A stretch of 64,000 bases of DNA from Nitrobium sp046350935 (GCA_046350935.1 JAXLZK010000001.1:62001-126000); one strand, 5' to 3'; positions 25,342 to 34,003 are shown, counted from the first letter of the stretch. Translations and numbers: made by a program. Notes: generated by a model from the letters alone, not told the origin.

Positions 25342-26584
25342 CGCCGGGGACAGGGACGCACAACGGCGTTCGGTCCCGGAGCTCGCCTCCTGTGTCCGGT
25401 GCGGAAACTGCACGGCGCACTGCCCCTCCTACCGGCAGGCGGGGACGGAGGGAATGGGCGCGCGGGGAAGGGCCGTCCTGCTGAAGCAGTTCCTTGACGG
25501 TGCTCTGGAGCCGTCTGCGCTCCTGGACGAAAGGATCTTCACCTGCATCCTCTGCGGCGCGTGCAACAGGCTCTGCCCCCTCGGCATCGACGTGACCGGG
25601 GCGGTCTACGAGGGCAGGCGGAGACTCAGCGCCTTCAACAGGAAGAGGAAGCTCCTCGGCCTCGGCATGAAGCTTGCCTTGAAGAGGCCCGCTCTCAGTT
25701 TCAGGGTGCTCCAGCTCATCGAGGGGCTCAACGAGGTGTTTTCCTTCCGCCGGCTCACGCCCTTCGGGCTGCTGCGGCAGAGGGGGATCACCGTTCCCGG
25801 TTCCGGGCTCAGGGACGGAGAGTCCCTTTTCCGGGTGTCCCGTCCGAGGGGAAGGGTTGCTGTCTTTGCCGGGTGCACCGCAAATTTCCTCTCCCCTCAC
25901 CTGGGAGGAGCGCTGATACGCAGCCTGAATGCGCTGCGGTACGACGTAGTGCTCCCGAAAGGAGAGGTGTGCTGCGGAGCGCCGCTCATGGGGCTCGGCC
26001 GCACCGGGGACGCTGCGGAGCTGGCGGAGAGGAACATGAGCGTCTTCAGGAAGCTGCGGGTGGAGGCGGTAGTGGGCCTCTGTCCCACCTGCGTCCACTT
26101 CATCAAAAACGAATACCGGAAGCTGGGGGGGGACGGGATCGGACACGCCCTCGACGTGGCGCAGTTCTTCGCGGGGGAGCGGCTTCCCGCAGGCAGCGGC
26201 GCCCCGGTGCCCCGCGCCGCCTCCCGCGTCGTCTACCATGACCCCTGCCACGCCCTCAACTATCTGGGGGTGAGCGCCGAACCGCGGCGGATCCTGCGGG
26301 AGAGGGGGCTCACGGTCAGCGAGGCGGAAGGAGGCTGCTGCGGATTCGGGGGATCGTTCCGGGTATTGTATCCGGAGCTTTCCGGGAGCATCCTCGAAGA
26401 GAGAAGGGAGGCATACCGCTCCGCGGATATGATCGTCACCTCCTGTCCGAACTGCATCCTGCAGCTCAGGAGCGGACTGGGGGACAAAGAGGTGAAGCAT
26501 CTCATCGAAATCATCGAAGAAGGAGTGAAGGGGGAGCAGACATGGGAGAGGGAGACACGACAGAAAACAGGGCGGAGATCCTGA
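25334..26584 (+). CDS. GlcF-like Fe-S oxidoreductase subunit with two CCG domains
   Basis: 416 residues. Two ferredoxin-type clusters (CVRCGNCTAHCP and CILCGACNRLCP) are followed by two cysteine-rich CCG domains. The first has AGCTANFLSPHLG and EVCCGAPL; the second has DPCHALNYLG and GGCCGFGG. This is the layout of glycolate oxidase GlcF, LutA-like and heterodisulfide-reductase HdrD-like subunits, which pass electrons from a flavoprotein dehydrogenase. No GlcD-like FAD subunit is next to it, so the partner and substrate are unknown. It overlaps larE upstream and the YkgJ-type gene downstream. Confidence 0.85.
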   Translation: MSSAGDRDAQRRSVPELASCVRCGNCTAHCPSYRQAGTEGMGARGRAVLLKQFLDGALEPSALLDERIFTCILCGACNRLCPLGIDVTGAVYEGRRRLSAFNRKRKLLGLGMKLALKRPALSFRVLQLIEGLNEVFSFRRLTPFGLLRQRGITVPGSGLRDGESLFRVSRPRGRVAVFAGCTANFLSPHLGGALIRSLNALRYDVVLPKGEVCCGAPLMGLGRTGDAAELAERNMSVFRKLRVEAVVGLCPTCVHFIKNEYRKLGGDGIGHALDVAQFFAGERLPAGSGAPVPRAASRVVYHDPCHALNYLGVSAEPRRILRERGLTVSEAEGGCCGFGGSFRVLYPELSGSILEERREAYRSADMIVTSCPNCILQLRSGLGDKEVKHLIEIIEEGVKGEQTWERETRQKTGRRS

Positions 26585-27312
26585 CCCCCCAGGGGAGGGA
26601 AGACCGCGGAGCGCCGCACAGGATGAGGCTGAAGCAGAAGAGGAGCCACTGTGTCCGGTGCGGCTCCTGCTGCACGGGGGGAGGGCCGGTGCTCATGAAG
26701 GGGGACCTGACCCTGTTCCTGAGCGGAGTCCTCTCCCATGAGACGGCGTATACCATACGGGAGAGCGAGCTGGTGAGGACGGAGGGAGGCGAAGAGATAT
26801 TCGAGGCCCCCATGGAGCTCATCAAGATCAGGGAAAAAGAGGACGCCCGGGGGTGTTTCTTCCACCGGGGAGACGAGGGGTGCGCCATCTACGAGGACCG
26901 GCCCTCCCAATGCAGGGCCTACAAGTGCTGGGCCCCGGAAGACCTGCTGACCGGCCTTGAAAAGGAGCGCCTGACGAGGAAGGAGCTCTTCGGCTCCGTG
27001 GGCGCCCTTATGGAGATCATCGCGCGGCATGAGGAGAAGTCATCGTACGCGAAGCTGTCCGCGGCTTTCGCGAAGCTGGCCCAGGGCAGCGAGGATGCGG
27101 TGGAAGAGATCGTGGAAGAGATCATGGATGCGCTCCAGTACGATACGTACGTAAGGCCTTTCCTGAAAGAGCGCTTTGCGGTTCCCGAGGAGGCGCTGGA
27201 CCTGATCCTCGGCAGGCCGCTGGTGGATACCGTCAACGCATTCGGCTTCAGGATCGAGCGGGAGGGGGACGAGTACCTCTTACTACCAATAGAGACGGAG
27301 GAGCGGAAGTGA
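26542..27312 (+). CDS. YkgJ-family cysteine cluster protein
   Basis: 256 residues. The zinc- or iron-chelating pattern is visible: CVRCGSCC near residue 35, then CFFH, CAIYEDRPSQCRAYKC. The C-terminal half is helical and without recognised motifs. The family is thought to bind Fe-S or zinc; the role is unknown. The ATG at 26542 overlaps the GlcF-like gene by 43 bases but has an aaggggga site in front; an in-frame ATG at 26623 would start just before the cysteines. Its stop overlaps the transaldolase start. Confidence 0.82.
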   Translation: MGEGDTTENRAEILTPQGREDRGAPHRMRLKQKRSHCVRCGSCCTGGGPVLMKGDLTLFLSGVLSHETAYTIRESELVRTEGGEEIFEAPMELIKIREKEDARGCFFHRGDEGCAIYEDRPSQCRAYKCWAPEDLLTGLEKERLTRKELFGSVGALMEIIARHEEKSSYAKLSAAFAKLAQGSEDAVEEIVEEIMDALQYDTYVRPFLKERFAVPEEALDLILGRPLVDTVNAFGFRIEREGDEYLLLPIETEERK

Positions 27313-27959
27313 AATTTTTCATCGATACGGCAAACGTGGAGGAGATCAGGAAGGCTTGGGAAGTGGGAGTGATCGACGGCGTGACGACGAACCCTTCGCT
27401 TATGGCGCGGGAGAAGGGGGACCCGGCGGGCATTTTGAAGGAGATCTGCAGGATCGTCGACGGCCCGGTGAGCGCGGAAGCGGTGAGCCTCCAGGCCGAG
27501 GAGATGGTGAAGGAGGGCGAGGAACTCGCGAAGATCCACGAGAACATCGTGGTCAAGATCCCCATGACGGAGGACGGGCTACGGGCGGTGAAGAGGCTCT
27601 CCTCTGCGGGCATCAGGACCAACGTGACTCTCATCTTCTCCGCGAGCCAGGCGCTGCTGGCGGCGAAGGCGGGTGCGACCTATGTAAGCCCCTTTGTGGG
27701 GAGGCTCGACGACATCAGCCATACGGGCCTGGACATCGTCGGCGATATCCAGGTCATCTTCGAGAACTACCTGTTCGATACGGAAGTGATCGTTGCGAGC
27801 ATACGGAACCCGCTCCATGTCGTCGACGCGGCGAAAATAGGGGCGGACATCGCCACGATCCCCTACAGCGTCATCGCCCAGCTTATCAAACATCCGCTGA
27901 CGGACATCGGGATAGAGAAGTTTCTGAAAGATTGGGAAAAAGTGAAAAGCCGGCAATAA
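27309..27959 (+). CDS. tal: Transaldolase, small TalC/MipB type
   Basis: 216-residue class I aldolase-fold enzyme that moves a dihydroxyacetone unit between sugar phosphates in the non-oxidative pentose phosphate pathway. It starts MKFFIDTANVEEI and has DGVTTNPSL, the Schiff-base lysine at residue 83 (VVKIPM), and SPFVGRLDD. The length fits the short subfamily that also contains fructose-6-phosphate aldolase; sequence alone does not fully separate the two. The ATG overlaps the YkgJ-type stop, so the larE to tal genes appear to be one transcript. Confidence 0.93.
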   Translation: MKFFIDTANVEEIRKAWEVGVIDGVTTNPSLMAREKGDPAGILKEICRIVDGPVSAEAVSLQAEEMVKEGEELAKIHENIVVKIPMTEDGLRAVKRLSSAGIRTNVTLIFSASQALLAAKAGATYVSPFVGRLDDISHTGLDIVGDIQVIFENYLFDTEVIVASIRNPLHVVDAAKIGADIATIPYSVIAQLIKHPLTDIGIEKFLKDWEKVKSRQ

Positions 27960-27960
27960 A

Positions 27961-28060
27961 ACAGGTAGAGAATGAGACGGGTAAAGGTAAAAGAAAAACA
28001 GAGAAGAGAAGAAAGAGAAAAATAGCTTTTGTTTTGTCTTTTCTCTACCTCTACCTTTAC
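27961..28060. repeat. Dispersed purine/pyrimidine inverted repeat, copy B
   Basis: Begins acaggtagagaatgagac exactly as copy A at 18728 and continues with a matching purine-rich arm. It has a slightly longer loop and then ttttctctacctctacc. It sits between the transaldolase and DUF2007 genes and could act as a transcript-end hairpin or processing site. Confidence 0.75.
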
Positions 28061-28091
28061 CGGGGTTTTTTCTATCTTTAGGAGTGGTGTA

Positions 28092-28313
28092 ATGAGCGAA
28101 GAATGGGTAGAGCTTCTGGTTACCTGCGACCCCCTCGAGGCGGAGATGATAAAGGACCTGCTCGAGAGCGGAAGCATCCCGGTGGTGGTGCGCTCGTCCA
28201 AGGTGAGCCCCTATCCGGTTAATATCGGCAAGATCGGCGAGATACGGATCCTGGTCAGGAAGGAAGACAAGAGCACGGCTGAAGAGGTGGTGCGGGGCTC
28301 CATGCCGGAATGA
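28092..28313 (+). CDS. DUF2007-family small protein
   Basis: 73 residues. It starts MSEEWVELLVTCDPLEAEMI, followed by LLESGSIPVVVRSS and GEIRILVRKED. This is the ACT-like DUF2007 fold (putative signal-transducing protein, function not known), normally 65-90 residues. The taggag site at 28079-28084 selects this ATG; an upstream open frame starting at 28029 runs through the repeat and is unlikely to be real. Convergent with the histidine kinase gene. Confidence 0.8.
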   Translation: MSEEWVELLVTCDPLEAEMIKDLLESGSIPVVVRSSKVSPYPVNIGKIGEIRILVRKEDKSTAEEVVRGSMPE

Positions 28314-28366
28314 AGGGCCCGGGGACGCTCCTCTGCGGGCACCGTGGCAATGGCGCGGCGTGGAGG

Positions 28367-28395
28367 CGTCTCGATGCGCGGAGCATCACGAGACG
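28367..28395. terminator. Hairpin between convergent DUF2007 and kinase genes
   Basis: cgtctcgatgc pairs with gcat plus cgagacg, with a two-base bulge. It lies between the two converging stops. Confidence 0.45.
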
Positions 28396-28403
28396 GAAGT
28401 GCG

Positions 28404-30212
28404 TCACCCTCCCCGCACGCTCTCCGCTGGGAACTCGATGCTGAACTCAGCTCCCTCTGCCGCATTCTCCGCAGTCAGCCTCCCCCCCATATTGCTCTCG
28501 ATGATCATTTTCGTCATATAAAGCCCTATGCCTGTTCCCTTCCCCTGCTCCTTCGTCGTGAAATAGGGATCGAAAATCCTGTCCCGTATCTCCTCGGGGA
28601 TTCCCCCTCCGTTGTCCCTGATGCGTATCCGGCACCCCCCCTCTCCGGAAGAGACCGCGATGCGGATGTCTCCCCCGCCGCTTTCCGGGCCCCCCTGCTG
28701 CCGCCTCTCCAGGATCGCGTCCTTCGCATTGGTCAGGATGTTCAGGACCGCCTGCTTGAATTCGTTCGGATATCCCGAAACCAGCAGGGACTGAAGCGGA
28801 GTCCGGTCAAGGCGGACCGAGATGTTCTGGTTTTTCAATTGAGCGCTGAGGAGATGCAGGACCTCCTCCACGGCTTCCGTGAGGGCGAAGAAAGACTTCT
28901 CCTTCGAGGGCTTGAAGAAGTTCCGGAAATCGTCGATGGTCCGGGACATGAACTGTATTTCCCGCATCGAATCCCTCACCGACGTGTCGATGTACCCCCC
29001 GGTGAGCTCCCCGAAGTCGGACGCGCTCTTGATATCCTGAATAATCAGCCCCAGGGTGTTGAGGGGCTGCCGCCACTGGTGGGCGATGGCGCTGATCATC
29101 TCCCCCATGGCCGCCATTTTGGACTGCTGCACCAGGAGGCGCTCCTGCTGCAGCCTCTTCTCCATCTCTTCCAGTACCCGCTTCTCAAGTTTCCTGTTCA
29201 TTGTCCTGAGCTGCTTCTCGGTCTGCCTGCGCCAGAGGAGGCTGACGCCCGCCCCTGCCGCCAGGAGAGAGGCGACTGCGAGCAGGACGATGATCCGAAG
29301 GTGCTCGTGCAGGGAGGCGTACACCTCCTTTTCATCGACTTTCGCGACGATATGCCAGGGCGAGCCGGCGACGCGGCGCAAGGCGGCGAGGACCTTTACC
29401 CCCCGGTAGTCGATTCCCTCCATCACCCCCTCTTCTCCGAGCACGACTTTTGCAGCGGGAAGGCGCTCCCCGGACAGGGGAAGGCGGAGCCGCAGCGCCG
29501 TCCCCTTCCGATGGCGGAGCTCGTTGAGGAACACCACCTGGTCTCCCTCGGAACGCAGCAGCAGTATCTCTGCGGTGGAGCTCGAAGTGGGCCACGACTG
29601 TATGAGGGGATACAGGAAGCGGTAGGGGTCCATGCGCAGGAAAAGGACCCCGGCTGAATCGGGTCTGTCCCTGTGCCCCCCGCCTTCGAGGGGGAGGAGG
29701 GGGATGGCGAGGGTAAGGCGGACCCCCTGCTCACTCCCGTTGTCGTGGAGGTCCGCAAAAAGTATCTTTCCCGTCTTCAGAGCCTCTTCGGCGATCTTCC
29801 TGTCCTCCGGTCCGTCCGCCGCACCGTTTGCGGGGCTGGCAATCCGGTACACTCCCCGCGCGTCGAGCAGGAAGACGCTCTCATACCCGTAGTGCCGCTG
29901 CAGGGAGCTCATCCAGCTGAGAAGATGTCTCCCCGTTTCCGGAAGACCCGGATGCTGCAGCCATTCCCGCACCTGACGGACGACAGGGGTGGTGTCGAGG
30001 ATATGTTCCGCATCGCCGATGCGTTCGCTCCGCCAGGCGATGATCTCGCGCGCCTTCAGGTCGGCAACGGCCGTCAAGTCCTTCTGTATCTCCCTCTTGA
30101 TATGCTCCTTTTCGTCGGTGTAGAGGAGATATCCCACGACGATGTTTGCAGCAGCGAGGACGATGAAGAGGGCCACCATGCGCCAGGGATATTTGCGGAC
30201 CGCCGTGTGCAT
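28404..30212 (-). CDS. Membrane sensor histidine kinase
   Basis: 602 residues. Transmembrane helices at about 12-31 and 300-322 flank a periplasmic sensor of about 270 residues that looks Cache-like (AREIIAWRSERIGDAEHIL ... VFLLDARGVYRIA). A coiled coil follows, then an HWE-like variant H-box (MISAIAHQWRQPLN) with the phospho-acceptor His, the N-box LTNAKDAI, and G boxes DNGGGIP and GTGIGLYM. The HQWRQPLN type is common in Campylobacterota, Desulfobacterota and Nitrospirota. It has no response regulator next to it. The signal is unknown. Confidence 0.9.
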   Translation of the reverse strand: MHTAVRKYPWRMVALFIVLAAANIVVGYLLYTDEKEHIKREIQKDLTAVADLKAREIIAWRSERIGDAEHILDTTPVVRQVREWLQHPGLPETGRHLLSWMSSLQRHYGYESVFLLDARGVYRIASPANGAADGPEDRKIAEEALKTGKILFADLHDNGSEQGVRLTLAIPLLPLEGGGHRDRPDSAGVLFLRMDPYRFLYPLIQSWPTSSSTAEILLLRSEGDQVVFLNELRHRKGTALRLRLPLSGERLPAAKVVLGEEGVMEGIDYRGVKVLAALRRVAGSPWHIVAKVDEKEVYASLHEHLRIIVLLAVASLLAAGAGVSLLWRRQTEKQLRTMNRKLEKRVLEEMEKRLQQERLLVQQSKMAAMGEMISAIAHQWRQPLNTLGLIIQDIKSASDFGELTGGYIDTSVRDSMREIQFMSRTIDDFRNFFKPSKEKSFFALTEAVEEVLHLLSAQLKNQNISVRLDRTPLQSLLVSGYPNEFKQAVLNILTNAKDAILERRQQGGPESGGGDIRIAVSSGEGGCRIRIRDNGGGIPEEIRDRIFDPYFTTKEQGKGTGIGLYMTKMIIESNMGGRLTAENAAEGAEFSIEFPAESVRGG

Positions 30213-30275
30213 ACAGGATACTACTGCCCTTTCCTGAAAAAAGCAAGGGCCGGGGGTGGACCTCCTGCTGCCCGG

Positions 30276-31485
30276 TCACTTCACTTTTATGTTTCTGACT
30301 CCCGATGTCCTCCAGGCGGGGGAGATCACCCCGGAGGGCTCCGTCTTTTTCAGGCAGGAGGCATGCACGATCTTGAACTCTCCGTGCTTTTCGTTGATGG
30401 AGTCCATGGNNNNNNNNNNTCTTTTCCGCCTCCGCCAGCAGGTACATCTGGTCCCCCTCCTGCAGGAGATGGGAGAGGCAGACGCCAAGGAGGCGCACGC
30501 TGTCCCTCAGGCGAATGCCGTTCAGGATGCCCAGCGCGCGCTCGTAGAGGGTCCGCGTATCGTTGGTGTGGCACGGGAGGGTGCTCTGCCTGGTGGAGGT
30601 CTCGAAGTCCGGATACCGCAGGGTGAGGGAGACCGTCCTCCCCATGAACCCGTATCGCCGCGCCCTCCTCCCCACCATCTCGCACAGCCTGAGGAGGGTG
30701 CTCTCTATCTCTTTCCTGTCCATGATGTTCCTGGGGAGGGTGATGCTGTGGCCGATGGACTTCGGGTCCTCCTCCCTGGTGACGAGGGGCCTGTTGCAGA
30801 GGCCTCTGCCCATGTCCTTCAGGGTCTCTCCGAGGATGCCGAACCTGCTCCTCAATAGGCCGGCGGATGCCCTGCCCAGCTCCCCGCACGTCCTGATGCC
30901 GAGGGAGGCGAGGCCTGCGGCGGTGCGGGAGCCTATGCCCCACAGCTCTTTTACCGGGAGGTTTTCCAGAACGGCATCCGCATCCCCGGCCCTGATCCAT
31001 CGCAGCCCGTCCGGTTTGGCGATATTGCTTGCGAGCTTCGCCAGGAGCAGGGTGGGGGCGATCCCCACGGTGCAGCGTATTCCGAACGCCTCCCGTACGC
31101 GCTTCTTTATCTCCGCGCCGATGACGGCGGGGCCGCCGAAGAGATGATGCGTCGTGCTGACGTCGAGGAAGGCCTCGTCGATGGAGTACACCTCTACGTC
31201 GGGCGTGAAGCGGCGGTATACCTTCTCCAGTTCGGTGCAGGTATAGGTATATTTCTCGTTGTCGCCAACGACGAGGATGAGGTGCGGGCAGAGTTGTCGC
31301 GCTTCGTAGATATTCATTCCGGTCTTTACGCCGTATTTCCTCGCCTCGTAGGAGCGGGTGGTGACGACCGTCCGCACGCCGGAGCCGATGACCGCAATGG
31401 GCTTCCCCCGGAGCCGGGGGTTTGCCTGCTGCTCCACGGAGGCGAAAAATGCGTCCATATCGATGCAGAGAATGGCCTTTTCCAT
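30276..31485 (-). CDS. dinB: DNA polymerase IV (Y family), interrupted by an assembly gap
   Basis: Error-prone translesion polymerase. The catalytic acidic residues are visible in CIDMDAFFASVEQ and YSIDEAFLDVS, with the helix-hairpin-helix thumb (LWGIGSRTAAGLASLGI) and the little-finger domain. A run of 10 N at 30410-30419 breaks it. The frame after the gap (MDSINEKHGEF to GVRNIKVK) is a normal Pol IV C-terminus but is not in the frame read across the ten Ns, so the gap length is nominal. I place the start at the ATG at 31485 (MEKAILCIDMDAFF). A small gene lies upstream on the same strand, apparently in the same operon. Confidence 0.9.
30410..30419. other. Assembly gap (10 N)
   Basis: Ten ambiguous bases inside dinB. 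The two flanking reading frames do not join across exactly ten bases, so the true length differs. Confidence 0.98.
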
Positions 31486-31552
31486 GGCGGCTGGTGCTGT
31501 GTCCTCCTCTTTTTTTCGTCTCCCCTGCTCCCCGCGTATGCAGGGCATGCTC

Positions 31553-31792
31553 CTACGCTTCGAGGCTCTCGAGCACCCAGAGCAGCGAACGGGTGTCGAA
31601 GGTGAGCTCGTAGAGGGCTTTCCCGTCCGTTACGGAAAAATGATAGACCTCCGTCTGTCCCTCGCGTGTTTTCCAGGTATAGGTAATCTCCTGCACCTCG
31701 AACAGACGTCCCGTCCACCTGAAGCGCACCGGCTTTATCCTGAAGGGCATACTGAACGAGGCAATGACGCTGATGTTCTCTCCTATGCGCAT
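31553..31792 (-). CDS. Small DUF6504-like protein upstream of dinB
   Basis: 79 residues: an N-terminal basic/hydrophobic stretch, then FRWTGRLFEVQEITYTW, YHFSVTDGKALYEL and WVLESLEA. The spacing of Trp/Arg residues resembles the short DUF6504 proteins encoded near mutagenic polymerases in other phyla; the match is weak and by eye. A ggaggggaggg tract precedes the ATG at 31792, so I prefer it to the GTG at 31888. It sits 67 bases before dinB, under the candidate SOS promoter. Function unknown. Confidence 0.55.
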   Translation of the reverse strand: MRIGENISVIASFSMPFRIKPVRFRWTGRLFEVQEITYTWKTREGQTEVYHFSVTDGKALYELTFDTRSLLWVLESLEA

Positions 31793-31895
31793 ACGGTCCC
31801 TCCCCTCCTGTCTCGTGCTCCCCCAAGACCCGCCTCTTCTGCGGGGACGGCGCGGCCGGTCGCAGCAGAAGGCGGTGTGCGTGCTCACTTTAACC

Positions 31896-31931
31896 TATAC
31901 ATTTGTATACTATATCCTGCCTCTTTGTCAA
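31896..31931 (-). promoter_or_regulatory. Promoter with palindromic candidate LexA operator for the dinB operon
   Basis: On the minus strand TTGACA (31931-31926) is followed after 16 bases by TATACA (31909-31904). The -10 forms half of the perfect palindrome TATACA-TT-TGTATA (31896-31909), so a bound repressor would block the polymerase. Its place before dinB suggests LexA. The rest of the 320-base gap between the two divergent genes holds only a lone TATAAT at 32041-32046 on the plus strand, a possible -10 for the phosphodiesterase gene. Confidence 0.6.
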
Positions 31932-32112
31932 GGGAGAAGTGCGGACCGGGTGTGCTGCAGGCAGGAGGCACGAGGACGCCCTGCGGTGCGGGGAGGCGAG
32001 CAGCGGGGAAGGACGATGTGCTCACTCTCAGGGGAGATGCTATAATAAACGGCTGCAGGAACATTCCCGCACCAATTTCCCGAAAGGGGCATGCACGGAG
32101 GAGCCGGAGCAT

Positions 32113-32595
32113 ATGATCATCGGTATTCTTGCGGACTCGCACGACCATCTTGACAACCTGAGGAAGGCGCTGCATCTGTTCCGGGAGCGGAAGGTGGAGC
32201 ATATCATTCATGCCGGGGATTTTACCTCTGCTTTCACCTGGAGAGTCCTGCAGCATTTCCCGGGAGGGTTTACCGGCATCTTCGGCAACAACGACGGGGA
32301 GAGGGTCCTGCTGAAGAAGCTGTACCAGGGGAGGATATTCGCGCAGCCGTACCGGTTCACTCTTCACCGCCGGCGCATTGTGGTGATGCACGAGCCGGAT
32401 GTGGTGGACGCCCTGGCGGACAGCGGGCATTTCGATCTCGTCGTATACGGCCACACCCATGAGCCGGTTGTCAGGAAAGCGGCAGGCACCCTGGTGGTGA
32501 ATCCCGGTGAAACGTGCGGCTGGCTCTACGAAAACCCCACGGCGGCAGTGGTGGACCTGGAGAGGATGGAGGCGGAGGTCCTGCCGGTCCGGTGA
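32113..32595 (+). CDS. YfcE/MJ0936-family metallophosphoesterase
   Basis: 160 residues. The calcineurin-like metal-site motifs run in order: ILADSHDH (Asp, His), HAGDF (Asp), GNND (Asn), and VYGHTHEP (His). The length is typical of YfcE-type phosphodiesterases, which hydrolyse phosphodiester model substrates and in some cases cyclic nucleotides. The true substrate is unknown. Cytosolic. It stands alone, divergent from the dinB operon. Confidence 0.88.
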   Translation: MIIGILADSHDHLDNLRKALHLFRERKVEHIIHAGDFTSAFTWRVLQHFPGGFTGIFGNNDGERVLLKKLYQGRIFAQPYRFTLHRRRIVVMHEPDVVDALADSGHFDLVVYGHTHEPVVRKAAGTLVVNPGETCGWLYENPTAAVVDLERMEAEVLPVR

Positions 32596-32622
32596 AAAGC
32601 GGGGAGCAGTGTTCTCCCGCAC

Positions 32623-33537
32623 TTACGCGCTGATTCCGTCGATCCTCCTCAGTCCGGCCGCCAGGGCCAGCCGTATGGCCTCATCGTATTCCTTCCTTGT
32701 TGTCCGCCGGCCCAGGGGAGGGTATTCGTCGGCGTGATAACAGGGATAATACTGGTCCATGATATTTATATACGTGTCCTTCGAAATCTCCTCCGCGATG
32801 AAGCGCACCACCTCCTCTGTCCCCGCCTTCCCTTCGGGGAGTACGAGGTGGCGGACGAGCAGCCCCCGGAGGGCGATCCCCCCTTCATCGACGAGCAGGT
32901 CTCCCACCTGCCGGTGCATTTCGAGCACGGCCGCCCTGGCCGCCTGAGGATAATCATCCGCCTTTGAGAGCGCCCGTGCGGTTTCAGGGTCCGCATATTT
33001 GAAATCGGGCATGTAGATATCGATAATTCCGTCGAGCATTCCCAGGGCCTCCGGCGATTCGTATCCCCCGCAGTTGTAGACGAGGGGAACGTTCAGCCCC
33101 TTTTCCGCGGCCAGCGCCAGGGAGCGGAGGATCATGGGCATCTGGTGCGTGGGGGATACGAGATTGATGTTGTGGCACCCCCGGCCTTGCAGCTCCAGAA
33201 AGACCTCCGCCAGCCGTTCGCAGGACATCTCCCGGCCCTCCCCCGAATGGCTGATGGACCAGTTCTGGCAGAATACGCACCCCAGAGTACACCGGCTGAA
33301 AAAGACGGTGCCGGAGCCGTTTCTCCCCACCAGGGGAGCTTCCTCCCCGAAATGGGGACCCCAGCTTGCCACGAGGGGCAGGCTGCCGGCCTTGCAAAAG
33401 CCGGTCTCCCCTGCGCTGCGGTCCACCCTGCACCGGCGCGGACAGAGGGAGCACTCCTTCAGCATGGTCTCGGCTGTCCGCACCCGGTCCCACAGGCGCG
33501 GGGCGGAAAGGAGGAGGTATGCAGGAACGAAAGTCAT
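32623..33537 (-). CDS. Radical SAM protein, PflX-like (COG1313)
   Basis: 304 residues. An N-terminal cysteine pair motif (CSLCPRRCRVDR) is followed by the radical SAM cluster motif CTLGCVFCQNW and YNCGGYES. It has MPDFKYADPETA and ends with a conserved DEYPPLGRRTT segment. The COG1313 group is related to pyruvate-formate-lyase activases and AmrS, but its target protein or substrate is not known. No glycyl-radical enzyme is nearby. It converges on the phosphodiesterase gene. Confidence 0.82.
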   Translation of the reverse strand: MTFVPAYLLLSAPRLWDRVRTAETMLKECSLCPRRCRVDRSAGETGFCKAGSLPLVASWGPHFGEEAPLVGRNGSGTVFFSRCTLGCVFCQNWSISHSGEGREMSCERLAEVFLELQGRGCHNINLVSPTHQMPMILRSLALAAEKGLNVPLVYNCGGYESPEALGMLDGIIDIYMPDFKYADPETARALSKADDYPQAARAAVLEMHRQVGDLLVDEGGIALRGLLVRHLVLPEGKAGTEEVVRFIAEEISKDTYINIMDQYYPCYHADEYPPLGRRTTRKEYDEAIRLALAAGLRRIDGISA

Positions 33538-33662
33538 TGATTACAGTATAGAACAAACGGATAGTTTTCTGAACCGCCCCCCTGAAGAGCGGTCGCCGGA
33601 GACCGAAGCCGGAGCAGTCCGGCTGCCCCGTTTCCTGCACTTTATTTTTTTGATTTTTCCTG

Positions 33663-33671
33663 TGATATAAT
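33663..33671 (+). promoter_or_regulatory. Extended -10 promoter of the HDOD/GGDEF operon
   Basis: TGa-TATAAT (TG at 33663-33664, TATAAT at 33666-33671), an extended -10 element downstream of a T-rich tract. It lies about 35 bases before the first start codon. Confidence 0.6.
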
Positions 33672-33706
33672 GTCTGAACATTGCCATTGCGATGCAGGAG
33701 GTCAGG

Positions 33707-34003
33707 GTGCCGAAGGTTTCTGTGGACAGTCTCAAACCGGGCATGAAGCTTGCGAAGCCGGTGGTGAACGAGAGCGGCATGATACTGCTCGGAGAGGGCA
33801 CGGAGCTTACGGAGGCCCACATCGAGCGGCTGCAGAATATGACGATCGGCAGCGTTACCGTAACCGGGAGTGCGCAGTCGAAGAAGCCGAAGGAGGAGAT
33901 GCTGGCCGCGTTGGATGCCCGCTTCAGCAAAACCGAGGGCGAGCCGTATATGTCGTTCATCAAACAGGTGCTTGCCGAGCAGATCGAGGAGGCATACCGC
34001 TGA
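33707..34003 (+). CDS. Small protein resembling the N-terminal domain of HD-GYP proteins
   Basis: 98 residues. VSVDSLKPGMKLAKPVVNES, then LLGEGTELTEAHIERLQN, matches the beta-rich module (DUF3391-like) often found in front of HD-GYP phosphodiesterase domains, here as a free protein. aggaggt at 33696-33702 lies 4 bases before a GTG at 33707; an in-frame ATG at 33692 would place that site inside the gene. The stop overlaps the HDOD start (TGATG), so the two are translationally coupled. Signalling role inferred from its neighbours. Confidence 0.65.
   Translation: MPKVSVDSLKPGMKLAKPVVNESGMILLGEGTELTEAHIERLQNMTIGSVTVTGSAQSKKPKEEMLAALDARFSKTEGEPYMSFIKQVLAEQIEEAYR

Noticed and set aside
33670..34002. 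N-terminal extension of the HDOD protein in frame upstream of 34003
   Set aside because: It overlaps the small upstream gene in another frame, and the HDOD gene has a good coupled start at 34003.
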